Shown in pieces: positions 13,702-22,529 of a stretch of DNA of 64,000 bases (its first letter is position 1; every line of letters begins with the position of its first letter). The DNA lies in contig NW_024468917.1 in the NCBI RefSeq assembly GCF_011745365.1, positions 434,001 through 498,000 on the forward strand, given 5' to 3'. Source of the stretch: Cryphonectria parasitica EP155. Lineage: Eukaryota > Ascomycota > Sordariomycetes > Diaporthales > Cryphonectriaceae. The position numbers were made by a program, and so were the translations under genes. Below the pieces are notes generated by a model, which saw nothing but the letters and a program-made list of their open reading frames with translations, was not told the DNA's origin and ran no database searches.

Positions 13702-14457
13702 TGGGCTGGTCTTTGTTGTAGCAGCGTCATGCTGCTTCGGATCAGCTCATTTGCCCGGTTATGTTTTTATCTTGTTAGGCTAAAATTTTGTGCAGCTTGA
13801 AAGCTTGTGTATATCAGACGACATACAAGAATGCAAACCTCCAAAAGATAATCTGTCCGGTCCCTTGGGTCTTGTAACACCCACACTGAATCACTCACTG
13901 ATCAAGATAAGCAAACAAATGTTCCCGGGGTCTACTCCATATCATGCAAAACTCTATCGCGTGCTGTCCCCTGTGCTGGGGTGTCGGGCTGAACAACTCA
14001 TGCGCGTCGGGCGGCTTCGAATTATCTTGGAACACGACACCTGCAGCACGGCAAAAGTTGGTCTGGATCCATATATGTCCTGGAAATCCCCTTATTGTTC
14101 TTCTCTGCATGTTGCAGCTCTCGCGCAAGGGTGCTTTTTTTTTTCTTTCCTTTTTTTTCTCGTCTTTGTCGCAACCCACCAGGAAACCTGCAACGGGCCG
14201 ACGCCGTCCTGTTTGGTCTTGACGTCCATAAATCATGCCAAATCTCCTCATATCTCTGTAAAGAGAGAGCTCTCTCATCTGAGTGATTAATTACCCCATG
14301 ACCGCAAAGTAACGTTTCTCAGGGTGGCCCAGCCAGACTCCACCCGGAGGAAAAGACCGCCTGCGCCTGCTCCTCCCTTCTGGTATCTTTTCTTCGCGGC
14401 CCAAGAGAGGCCTACAGACAAGGAAATTAACGCAACTCGGCAAGAACTCTGCCCATC
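13702..14457. other. Intergenic with T-rich tracts
   Basis: These 756 bases lie between two plus-strand genes. They contain two T-rich runs near 14136-14162 and otherwise ordinary sequence. The frames present are short and unsupported. The 3' half is presumably the promoter of the gene at 14458. Confidence 0.5.
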
Positions 14458-15039
14458 ATGATCGACTTTATCTTCCAGGTCGACCTCTCCACAATCTACG
14501 TCATCCTACGCCGCGACTTCGCATCTGCCACGGACAAGATAGGGACCTTGACAACTCCCCTAGGCGGCAGCTTCTACTACACAGCCGCGTCGGCCAACGA
14601 CGCCGCGCGGCAGTACTGCCAGAGGGAAGCGACCAAGCGCTCTACTATGCCAAACGCCGAGGCTAGCGGCGGTAGTGGCAGCGCGGTGCACGGGGAGAAG
14701 GATGGGCTGTACCGGGGCGGGTGTGTCACGCGGGAGCTGGGAAGGGAAAGGTTTGAGATTCGGGTTAAGAGGCTGAGAGCCAAAGGAACGGGCACGGGCG
14801 TTGGAGGACGGATAGGTGGTGGCGGCGTTGAGCGAGGTAGAGAGGCTGGGGGGAGGCTTGGGGTCCTGAGGGAGGAGAGTGAGAGGGCGGATGGTGATGA
14901 TGATGATGATAATGATGGCGCTAGGACGAGGCAGAGGGTGAGCAGTGCGACGACTTCTAGGAGCTCTAGTGTGTTGAGTAAGGAGAACAAGCACGGCAGT
15001 AAGATTGGGAGATTCTGGGAAACAGTAAGAAGGAAGTGA
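14458..15039 (+). CDS. Small protein of unknown function with Gly/Arg-rich and Asp-rich parts
   Basis: This is a single open frame of 193 residues starting at an ATG in the favourable context CCATCATG. The first 60 residues have normal composition (MIDFIFQVDLSTIYVILRRD...) and could fold. A central segment, RELGRERFEIRVKRLRAKG, is basic. Then follow a Gly/Arg-rich stretch, a run of Asp (DGDDDDDNDG) and a Ser-rich basic C-terminus ending GRFWETVRRK. I see no signal peptide or membrane segment and recognise no family. The minus strand is also open here, a common effect of GC-rich codons. It is probably a real gene, because N- and C-terminal blocks of ordinary composition flank the low-complexity middle, but this is unproven. 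Confidence 0.5.
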   Translation: MIDFIFQVDLSTIYVILRRDFASATDKIGTLTTPLGGSFYYTAASANDAARQYCQREATKRSTMPNAEASGGSGSAVHGEKDGLYRGGCVTRELGRERFEIRVKRLRAKGTGTGVGGRIGGGGVERGREAGGRLGVLREESERADGDDDDDNDGARTRQRVSSATTSRSSSVLSKENKHGSKIGRFWETVRRK

Positions 15040-15486
15040 GTGAATGATTTGGACTAATCAGGAGGTAATTGGTGGGTAGGATTGGCACCAGTCTTATATA
15101 TTGTATGAAGTAGAGCGTCTAAGTATCAGGGTTAGGGCTTGTGGTGGTCGCAACTGCAGAATTTCTTCATGTTGAGGAGCAACTTGAACGACTGACTTGC
15201 TCATGCTCCTTCTCAACCGAGTTCCTCGAATTCTTGACTTCCAATGCTGAAACTTTCAAAGATTCAATCTCTCTCTCAGTGTTTGACACTGTAAATGTCT
15301 CCTGAAGGTGCTTGTCACATGTGCGTCATAATTCTAACCCTTGAAGAAGAAGAAAATTGAGATACGACAAAGAAGGGAGATCAAACTTGAAGCTCAACCC
15401 ACAACGCTCACCAAACTCTATTCCTGTTCACTCCCACAAAATAGAGCGCCCTCAACTCTTCAAAAACCAAGGTGTTCCATCTGGAC
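15040..15486. promoter_or_regulatory. Upstream region of the NSUN-like gene
   Basis: These 447 bases separate the small unknown gene from the methyltransferase start. A CT-rich element lies near 15264-15280. The region just before the ATG is A/C-rich, as is usual for fungal leaders. No further element is recognised. Confidence 0.4.
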
Positions 15487-16788
15487 ATGCCTACCAAAGC
15501 TGATCGAAAGCATCTTGATGCCACAGTCTCGGCCTTCCATTCCCACTACGCCTCGGACGCGAACTGGGGCACTCAGAGATGGCACGAATCACTGTATCCC
15601 GCACTGGCCAGGCCAACTCGGTACAGCGCCCTGGTGAACCAGTATGTCCCTCGAGTCGGCCTTGACAAGAACCTCTTCTCAACAGTTCCAGAGGATGAGC
15701 TGCGGCAGATCCAACTGCCCAAATTGCCAACAGAGGCAGACCACACCGCCACGGTCACCACAAGGCCAGGCATCCTATTATACGAACGTGTCCAGCCTAC
15801 GACCACGATAGAGACAGAAGAAGAAGAAGAAGAATCATTCCTCTTCACTGCACCACAGCCTGTCCCTTCACCAAGCAGTCCAGAGAAGGAGCTCTTGTCT
15901 CACTGGAACATGGACGCCGCTTCCGCACTATGCGCACACATGCTCAACGTCCAGCCAAATGACAAAGTTCTGGACCTCTGCGCAGCCCCAGGCGGCAAGT
16001 CCGTCGCCCTGGCTCAGCTCATCTTTCCTCACCTCCATGCAGACCCCCGGTCATCATCGCCATCGTCGTCAGAAACACCACCACAGCCACCACCCTCCGC
16101 ACCCGCCAGCCTCGGCTGCCTACACTCCAATGAGCTAGACCACGCCAGGAACAAGCGCCTATCCTCCAACCTGCGATCCTACCTGCCAGCTCCCTTATTT
16201 GAGACCAACGCGGTGCGGGTCCTGCTCCTGGACGGCTCCGATGCACGGGCGGTGACACAGCTGCCCTGCGGACCCGGCGGCTACGACCGCGTGCTGCTGG
16301 ATGCGCCCTGCTCTTCGGAGCGGCACATCATCCACGCGCACCTCAAGGCCTCGTCAGGAGGGCGTATCGCGGACGAGATGGCCCGCTGGCGTAGGGGTGG
16401 TTCCAAGACGCTCTCGAGGCTACAGGCGGACCTGCTGATGACGGCGCTGCGGGCTGTCAGAACGGGTGGACGGGTGGTGTACTCGACGTGCTCGATCGAG
16501 ACCGGGGAAAATGATGGGGTGGTGGAGAAGATGTTGACGGCGGTGGAGAAGGAAAGGAAGAAGTTCGGGCTGGCTTGGAAGGTCAGGTTTGAGCTGGGTA
16601 GCGTGGCGAGGAGGAAGAAGCCAGGGGGGGCATCGGACGAAGAAGAACAAGAAGAAGTGGACGGGGCGCTCGAGATGCTGACTGAAGAAACAAAATATGG
16701 CAGGATTGCTGTTCCTGATCACAAGGCGGGGGGCCAGTGGGGACCACTTTACCTCTGTGTTATCACCAAGGTTGCGAGGAAGGTTTGA
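15487..16788 (+). CDS. NOL1/NOP2/Sun-family RNA cytosine-5 methyltransferase (NSUN4-like)
   Basis: This is an S-adenosylmethionine-dependent RNA m5C methyltransferase. It is a single exon of 433 residues from the ATG at 15487; the frame extends upstream only to a GTG. The cofactor loop is VLDLCAAPGGKSVAL (residues 161-175). The family's two cysteines are both present: Cys275 in LLDAPCSSERH and Cys335 in VYSTCSIETGEND. The DAPCSSERH form, with Arg-His after the motif, resembles the NSUN4/NSUN3 branch, which acts on mitochondrial RNA. A poly-Glu stretch (residues 111-116) and a Pro/Ser-rich insert (186-208) interrupt the core, and the N-terminus shows no strong presequence. It is convergent with the membrane-protein gene 266 bp downstream. 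The enzyme family is secure; substrate and compartment are inferred. Confidence 0.9.
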   Translation: MPTKADRKHLDATVSAFHSHYASDANWGTQRWHESLYPALARPTRYSALVNQYVPRVGLDKNLFSTVPEDELRQIQLPKLPTEADHTATVTTRPGILLYERVQPTTTIETEEEEEESFLFTAPQPVPSPSSPEKELLSHWNMDAASALCAHMLNVQPNDKVLDLCAAPGGKSVALAQLIFPHLHADPRSSSPSSSETPPQPPPSAPASLGCLHSNELDHARNKRLSSNLRSYLPAPLFETNAVRVLLLDGSDARAVTQLPCGPGGYDRVLLDAPCSSERHIIHAHLKASSGGRIADEMARWRRGGSKTLSRLQADLLMTALRAVRTGGRVVYSTCSIETGENDGVVEKMLTAVEKERKKFGLAWKVRFELGSVARRKKPGGASDEEEQEEVDGALEMLTEETKYGRIAVPDHKAGGQWGPLYLCVITKVARKV

Positions 16789-16938
16789 AAGGGACACAGA
16801 AGCAGACTGCATTATATGACGACAACCCGAACCAACGACGAGTTTTACAATTTGGACTGGTCCTCTTTCGCAACAGCCAGTCTGTCTCTTCAGTTTCGGA
16901 TCTCGGAGGAAAGTACTTTACATCACTTTTAAAGGAAA

Positions 16939-16966
16939 AGAGAGAGAGAGAGACACACACACACAA
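16939..16966. repeat. GA/CA dinucleotide microsatellite
   Basis: A run of AG units passes into AC units in the 266-bp spacer between the convergent NSUN-like and membrane-protein genes. Confidence 0.75.
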
Positions 16967-17054
16967 CGAACAATCTTGCCTATTCGTCCGCCCGAACCAA
17001 CCACATATTCCTCCTGTCCATCACATCCTACATAGAGAGGTAAAACATACTTGC

Positions 17055-18382
17055 TTATTCAGCGGCACCGGCTTGAGAAGGAGGGTGCGCGGTGGCCTCT
17101 GGTTCTGCGACAGGATTCTCAGCAGCGTTTGCCTCGTCCGGCGCGTCCACGACAGTCGCATGTCGGCTTCCTCCAGCAGCAGACGCAGGTGCAGGAGGCG
17201 TCGGCGCTGCTGGCTCCTCCGCACTGGCCATTGGCTGTTGTGGCTCATAATCCACGCCTGGAGACGCGTGCGGGTGTCTTCTTCTTTGACGACGATGACG
17301 ATGGGAACGACCGTGGTCGTGACGGCGGTGAGAATGGTGTCTCCGGCCCGCCCAGTCTCTGGCATCGACATACGCCATGTTTCCGTCACTGGTGATGGTG
17401 TAGCTGCCCGTTTCGATGCTCTCACCCGGAAAATACGGGAACTCGAGATAATGACTCTCCGCAGGCGGCTCTGCCATCCAGACGAATATGCTGTGGAGGA
17501 AATAGGCCCCGCTGATGACGGGCGGAATGAGCTGCGCAGCTGAGCTGAGGTCATTGACGCCACTGATATGGTTCCAGGAGATGACAAGCTCGACCGCCAT
17601 GACGAGGATCGCTGCGACTATTAGGTCTGAGAAGGTGCGGAGTTGTTGCAGAAAGACGATGCGGTTGTTGGTGATCCTACAGTTGGTCGGTTTGTGAGTT
17701 TTGCGAGCCACCACTGTTGGATGGCTTCGTTTCTTGGGCGGGGGGAGGAAACGATTACTCACCTCCACCTTCGTCTCTTCTTTTCACGATGCCATTGACA
17801 CCCATCAAACATACCAACCCACTCACAAAACTTCCAGGTCCCGACGAGAAGGATTGCAATGTGGATGATGATATTTACCGCGGTCACGGCAGAGCTGTCA
17901 AGCGGAACCTGGCCGAATAAGAAGGCGTACTGACGACACCCACCAGCATCGTCCATTCCCGCAGGCTTCTCATAGACGCCAGTACACCAGAACCAGATCT
18001 CCACGCCCAGTAACGTCCCCAACAACAAGGCCATGCCAGTCTTGAACAGCCAGCCCATCCGCAGCTTGTTCCATCGCTCAGTATCCCACCAAGGACGACA
18101 GCATGTCACGACTCGCCAGAGAAAGACGGGCACCTGGAAATACAAGGTGCCGCAGACCAGGAGGAGGATAACGTATACTTCGACCGGCTGGAGGGTGCTC
18201 AAGTTGAGCGCCAGGCCGATCGAGGTGGCTGCGATGGTGAGGGCGTTGAGAAACTTGAGATTGAGGGCGTCGCCATCGGAGAGCCAGCAGGAGATGATCA
18301 GGGCAAACCATTGCAGGTAGAAGGCGATTCGAATGCCCAGGCCATAAGCGTCTGGGTGGCCTTGGATCTGACACGTTGCCAT
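17055..18382 (-). CDS. Multi-pass membrane protein with His/Arg-rich cytosolic tail, unknown function
   Basis: There are two exons, 18382-17763 and 17676-17055, giving 413 residues. The intron runs GTGAGT to CTGTAG and splits an Arg codon. I chose the ATG at 18382 because the frame above it starts only at TTG. About seven hydrophobic segments are visible, near residues 17-35, 43-61, 68-89, 111-132, 164-183, 222-241 and 250-270. The N-terminus CQIQGHPDAYGLGIRIAFYLQW resembles the start of a widespread uncharacterised Pezizomycotina membrane family. The last segment is followed by a tail extremely rich in His and Arg (around RRHHSHRRHDHGRSHRHRR), then an Ala/Pro/Glu-rich end. Seven segments suggest, but do not show, a receptor-like fold; no GPCR motif is recognised. 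A run of 21 A (coding strand) lies about 33 nt before the start. Confidence 0.8.
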
Positions 18383-19949
18383 CCCGGATCGGTCCAAAGG
18401 CGTTCGAGTCTTGGTTTTTTTTTTTTTTTTTTTTTGTTCCGTCAGCCCGTAAGAGAAATCAGGTGAATGTTATTAAGTATATTCTACATTGGAGCAAAGT
18501 TACTTTTGGAGGACAAGAAGAGGTATTCAAAACAGATCTCGCCAGCCATGAAGGAAGAAAGCCCCATGTATACATGCCGATGGATGCATGGGCCTTCGTT
18601 CAGGTATTCTTTGCGGGAACTCTTTGGAATAATATTTGTCTGAACACAGCGTACATACAGATAAACCTAAAGTCGTGCCATAGTCGCACGCCCTGCGACC
18701 AGTTCGGATCGTCCTTCCACACAAGGCCCAATACCACCGACGCGCAAGGCACGAATGACATGGCAACTACAGCGCCAGACTACTACCGGCACTGGGTTCC
18801 GGGACGCGCAACAGGAAGGGAGGGAGGGTCGAGATACTCAAGGCCACGTTCACACCCCCTCAGATTGCCACCTCCAAAAGCAATGGCTTCGAGATCATCC
18901 GAGGGCCAATACACACACATACCACACATGCAAACATTCCGAGGGCCCGCAATGTGAGAGAGAATGAGAGACGGGGAAGAGGGAGAGGGAGACAGGAACC
19001 CTTGTCTGTAGCAGCGGCAGTGTTGGGTTGCACTGCATGTTGTCCCGTCTCTGCATGACGCTGTTCAGGCTTCACTGCTGCTGACAGGAACACCTAAAAG
19101 CCACAAGGACCGCTCGCCCGCCTCACTTCACCAACCTGATGGCACATTCCGTCATTCTCGTCCTCTCTTTTCGTGTTGCCCAAAGCGTTTCCCCTTCAAC
19201 CACTGAGAGAGAGGGGAGGGGAGATGGACCAACAGGACGGGGGTGGTATCGAGCTTTACGACATTCATGCAGTGGTGGTGTGGGAGTGTAAGCAAATCAA
19301 CGAACCACGTTCCCCCCAGCATTGCAACGTACATGAGTGTCTGGACCCAATGGACAGCCCTATATAGGGTGGTTTATGCTTAAGCATGCACGACATGATG
19401 AAAAGAGGAGAGTGCATACGAAAGAACAAGAGAGCCAATGGAAGGTGATGGTGGGGTCTCTTCGCGTGGTGAGATAGATGCCCACCTATAGATAAGAGAG
19501 GATCGATTATGCAGAGTAACTGATGCAGTCTTTGTTCAGACGTGCGCACACAGCTAGGCTCCTCTTTCCAAGATGCAGGCAGCCAGTGCATTGGAACCTT
19601 GTCGACTTGTCGGCTGTTCGAAACAGCAGCCATCACAACATCTCGGACTGACGGGGACGGGGCTTTCTCGCTCGACCTATTGAGCCCCCATGAAACGTGA
19701 ATATACAGTTATCATGTCTGTCTGCTACATAAGTGCTGTACAGATGATGCCAATGCTCAAGCTTTTTCAAATTACAAACCAAAAGAAATTAGATGCCCAG
19801 CTATAGAGAGCACGATCGCTTCGCTGTAGATTCGCTATAAATGTTAAGAGAAGAGAGAGAAAAACAAGAAGGGGGAGGAAAACACCGGGCAAGTGAAAAT
19901 AGTCCAAAAAGGAAAAGAAAAAGAAAAATGCCCTCTCTAATGCTCTCAA
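18383..19949. other. Intergenic upstream of the membrane-protein gene
   Basis: These 1.57 kb hold the promoter of the minus-strand membrane protein and the 3' flank of the peroxiredoxin-like gene. The most striking element is a run of 21 T at 18415-18435. The open frames on either strand are short and of low complexity; none is supported as a gene. Confidence 0.5.
18415..18435. repeat. 21-nt T homopolymer in the leader of the membrane-protein gene
   Basis: The run is T on the plus strand, so it is poly(A) in the mRNA sense. It lies about 33 nt upstream of the start codon at 18382. Confidence 0.9.
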
Positions 19950-21441
19950 TCACGGTGATTCGTCAGTACTCGTACGCTTTCGATGCCCCATCTGGCTCAT
20001 CTGGCTCGCCATGCTCAGTCCCGTACCCTTCCTCGTCTCCAGGGCCTTGGACCACCTCTTCTGGTTCTTGATCGGCTTGCCCTGGCCGTTCAGACCCAGG
20101 ATCTCCATCAGCTCCGGGATCTCGGCGTGGTCCCTGGTCGTCTTCATGCGGTGACACCACGTCACCTTCTTCTCCTCGACCAGTCTTTCGTCCTCGACCT
20201 CGTCATTGTCGTTATCCGTCACGCTCGTGCTCCGGCTATGTTTGTTGGTGCTGACGTCCTTGGTCTTCCTCTCCCCTCCGGCTGTCTCCTTCTCCGGGTC
20301 CCTGGCCACGTCGACATTGGCCCCCTGGTTCTTGGAAGAGTGCTGGTCATCATGCTGCTGCGCCCTCTCCAGCCTCCTGTCAAACTCATAGACAGGGCTC
20401 GCATCCGGGCTGTGCAGCTCCACAGGCTCAAACAGGAACTCGCCGCCAATCTGCCGCTGGTCGCCGCCTCGGATGGCCAGGCCGGTCTTGATCTGCTTGA
20501 CGCCCTGCACGATGCTGTCGAGGGAGCTCTTGAGCAGGCTCTTGGACATGTAGGCGGGCCGCTGGCCGAGGGCGAGGGTCTTGATCATGCCCAGCTCCTG
20601 GTAGAGTTTCCTCGTCGGGTCGGCGTAGATGGGGTACGGGCAGCCCGTCTCGGAGGCGTACATGTCGATGAGGGCTGGGTCGCCACAGCCTATGACGGCT
20701 ATGAAGGTGCTGATGGGGAGGTGGAGGAGTGACTCGGGTTGGATGGAGGCGGAGAGGGTGCGGAGGTATTCTTGGCAGTTCTAGAAATGATCACAAACAC
20801 ATGTTAACCTCGTCGTCATCATCTTCTTCCTGTTCAACGAGAGGGGGGGGGGGGGGAGAGAGAGAAAGGACAGGACATACACCACAGTAAAAGTGGCGCA
20901 CAAAGATGACCAGCACCCTGCGCGCAACATTACGCCCTGTATAGAGACTCTTGAACGTGTGCGTCTTGCCATGCCGGTCCAGCACGATATAGTCGCCAAT
21001 CCGCCGGATTACCTCGGCCGACGGGATGTCGTTGTTGCTCAGGACCTCGCCGTGGAAGTCGGGCGGATTCACAGAGTCGTCATCGTCCGTCTGGATGCTC
21101 GGCCTGGACGGAGAGACTCCCGCTGTTGCTCCTCCTGCTTCTGTCTCTTTGTCTGTTGCCGTCTTCACTGGTAATGCTGCCTGCAGGGAGCGCCTCTGGC
21201 CCGTTGTTGTCGTCGTCTTTTCGTCATTGTGCTCTTCTCCTCCTGCTGCTGAAGCCGCGGCCGGCGCTGGAACAGGCTGTTGTCCACTGGTTGTGGCGGC
21301 GGTAGACTTGTTGTTCTTATTGTTGTCATCTAGGGATTGGCTTTCTACATGTGAAGCGGCTGCTGCTGTGGGCTCTGGTGCCTGCGGTGGTGTGTTCTCT
21401 TCCGCAGCGGGATCAGCGGCCGGAGGATTTGGTGTAGCCAT
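19950..21441 (-). CDS. Peroxiredoxin-like AhpC/TSA-domain protein (PRXL2-type)
   Basis: This is a thioredoxin-fold protein of the AhpC/TSA 'antioxidant enzyme' type, related to PRXL2/FAM213 proteins. There are two exons, 21441-20881 and 20780-19950, giving 463 residues. The intron (GTATGT...TTCTAG) falls between the two cysteines of the active-site motif; joining the exons gives VRHFYCG|NCQEYLRTL, a C-G-N-C pair. Downstream come IAVIGCGDPALIDMYASETGCPYPIYADPTRKLYQELGM and a conserved GDQRQIGGEFLF. The first 120 residues are Ala/Pro/Thr-rich, and the last 170 are charged and probably disordered; both are fungal-type extensions. The intron contains a 14-G run. A redox role is inferred from the fold; the substrate is unknown. 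Confidence 0.88.
20843..20856. repeat. 14-nt G homopolymer inside the peroxiredoxin-like intron
   Basis: Fourteen consecutive G lie on the plus strand (a C run in the pre-mRNA) between donor and acceptor of the single intron. This is one of about nine G/C runs of 11-16 nt in the window. Confidence 0.9.
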
Positions 21442-22529
21442 TGATTTCGTACGTAATTGGTTTGTTGCTCGAAGAATATTACTGCCTGAAGTGAGGGGAT
21501 GAGACAGAGAGGGAAATCAAGAGAAAACAGTTGAACACAAGATTGGCCGATTGCTTGTTCCTCTTGTCTTCTTCTCGTTTTAAACTTCCGAGACAAACAC
21601 AGTTGGAAAGTCGTCCTGCCATGGAATTGGTACCAAGAGGTCTCCCTCTACCTTTCCAAGATTCCAAAAAACGCTAGTAGGGGGGCAGCTACGTAACCTG
21701 GTCTTTACAAGCGAGCTACTTTTGATCCGTTTTCTTTCCGGACTGCGCCCCTAAATACATGCTAAGGACCCGGCACTTGTCCCACACCCCACTATAAGTA
21801 CGAACGTCTCAGCACAGACGCAATAGGTATGTTGCTATTTAGTCTGTTCAAGGCTGAAAAGCCGAAGATGTATATACATTTATATATAGATGAAAGTGTT
21901 CCTACTTACTTTAAGAAATATTAAAACGCATACTTTATAGCCCTTCGACTGTCAATCTCAGCACGTATATCTTCGAATTCGCGGATTCATCTGAACGGTT
22001 TCACACAGCTAGTAATCAACATTTTGCTCGAACGCTATAATGTAATTCTCGCTCCGGCCCAAATGGTGAGCCAGATTCCAGGATTCCATTGATTCTAGAG
22101 GTATGTAATTAGATGTACACCAGTTCTGCTAACATGAACCCTTATGATATTCCTTTCAAACCCCGCCAGGGACTTAACAATATTCATTATAATATTACTG
22201 TCTTTGGTGCTAATTAGCACCAAAACATCGCCACGACAGGGTGCTGGTGACTTTACAACACAGGTATCTTTATACGGAATATTATTCTTCGAATCCCTCT
22301 CATTCGTCATACTTCTGCGAGCCCTTGCGAGGTGTCTCGACCTCGGGAGCTAATGAGAATTGCAATTACTTCTAATGTAGATAGACTGTCTTGACTAGAC
22401 GTCTGTTATTGCCTGTAACCCAGCCATCGCAACTTTGTCTTATCCGCTGAGGCAATCCGTATTCATTGAGTTTGGGATGCAGCATCGTCGCAGGGCCAAC
22501 GACACGGTATTCTCGAGTGAGGGGCACGG
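21442..22529. other. Intergenic; AT-rich from about 21.7 kb
   Basis: The first 250 bases are the probable promoter of the peroxiredoxin-like gene. From about 21,720 the composition becomes AT-rich with many TA steps, unlike the gene-dense parts of the window, and it contains a perfect 22-bp palindrome at 22203-22224. No coding frame is supported. The composition is suggestive of old repeat-induced point mutation (RIP). Confidence 0.5.
22203..22224. repeat. Perfect 22-bp palindrome
   Basis: The half-site TTTGGTGCTAA is followed immediately by its exact reverse complement, with no spacer. It sits in AT-rich non-coding DNA 3' of the HET gene. Confidence 0.9.

Noticed and set aside
14560..14994. 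Minus-strand frames of 144 and 137 codons
   Set aside because: They lie opposite the 193-residue plus-strand frame, which has a better start context and more ordinary N-terminal composition.
17021..17587. 188-codon minus-strand frame
   Set aside because: Alternative frame over membrane-protein exon 2; the exon frame continues hydrophobic segments across a canonical intron, while this one does not.
19983..20732. 249-codon plus-strand frame
   Set aside because: Antisense shadow of exon 2 of the peroxiredoxin-like gene; Leu/Val/Arg-rich without any domain.
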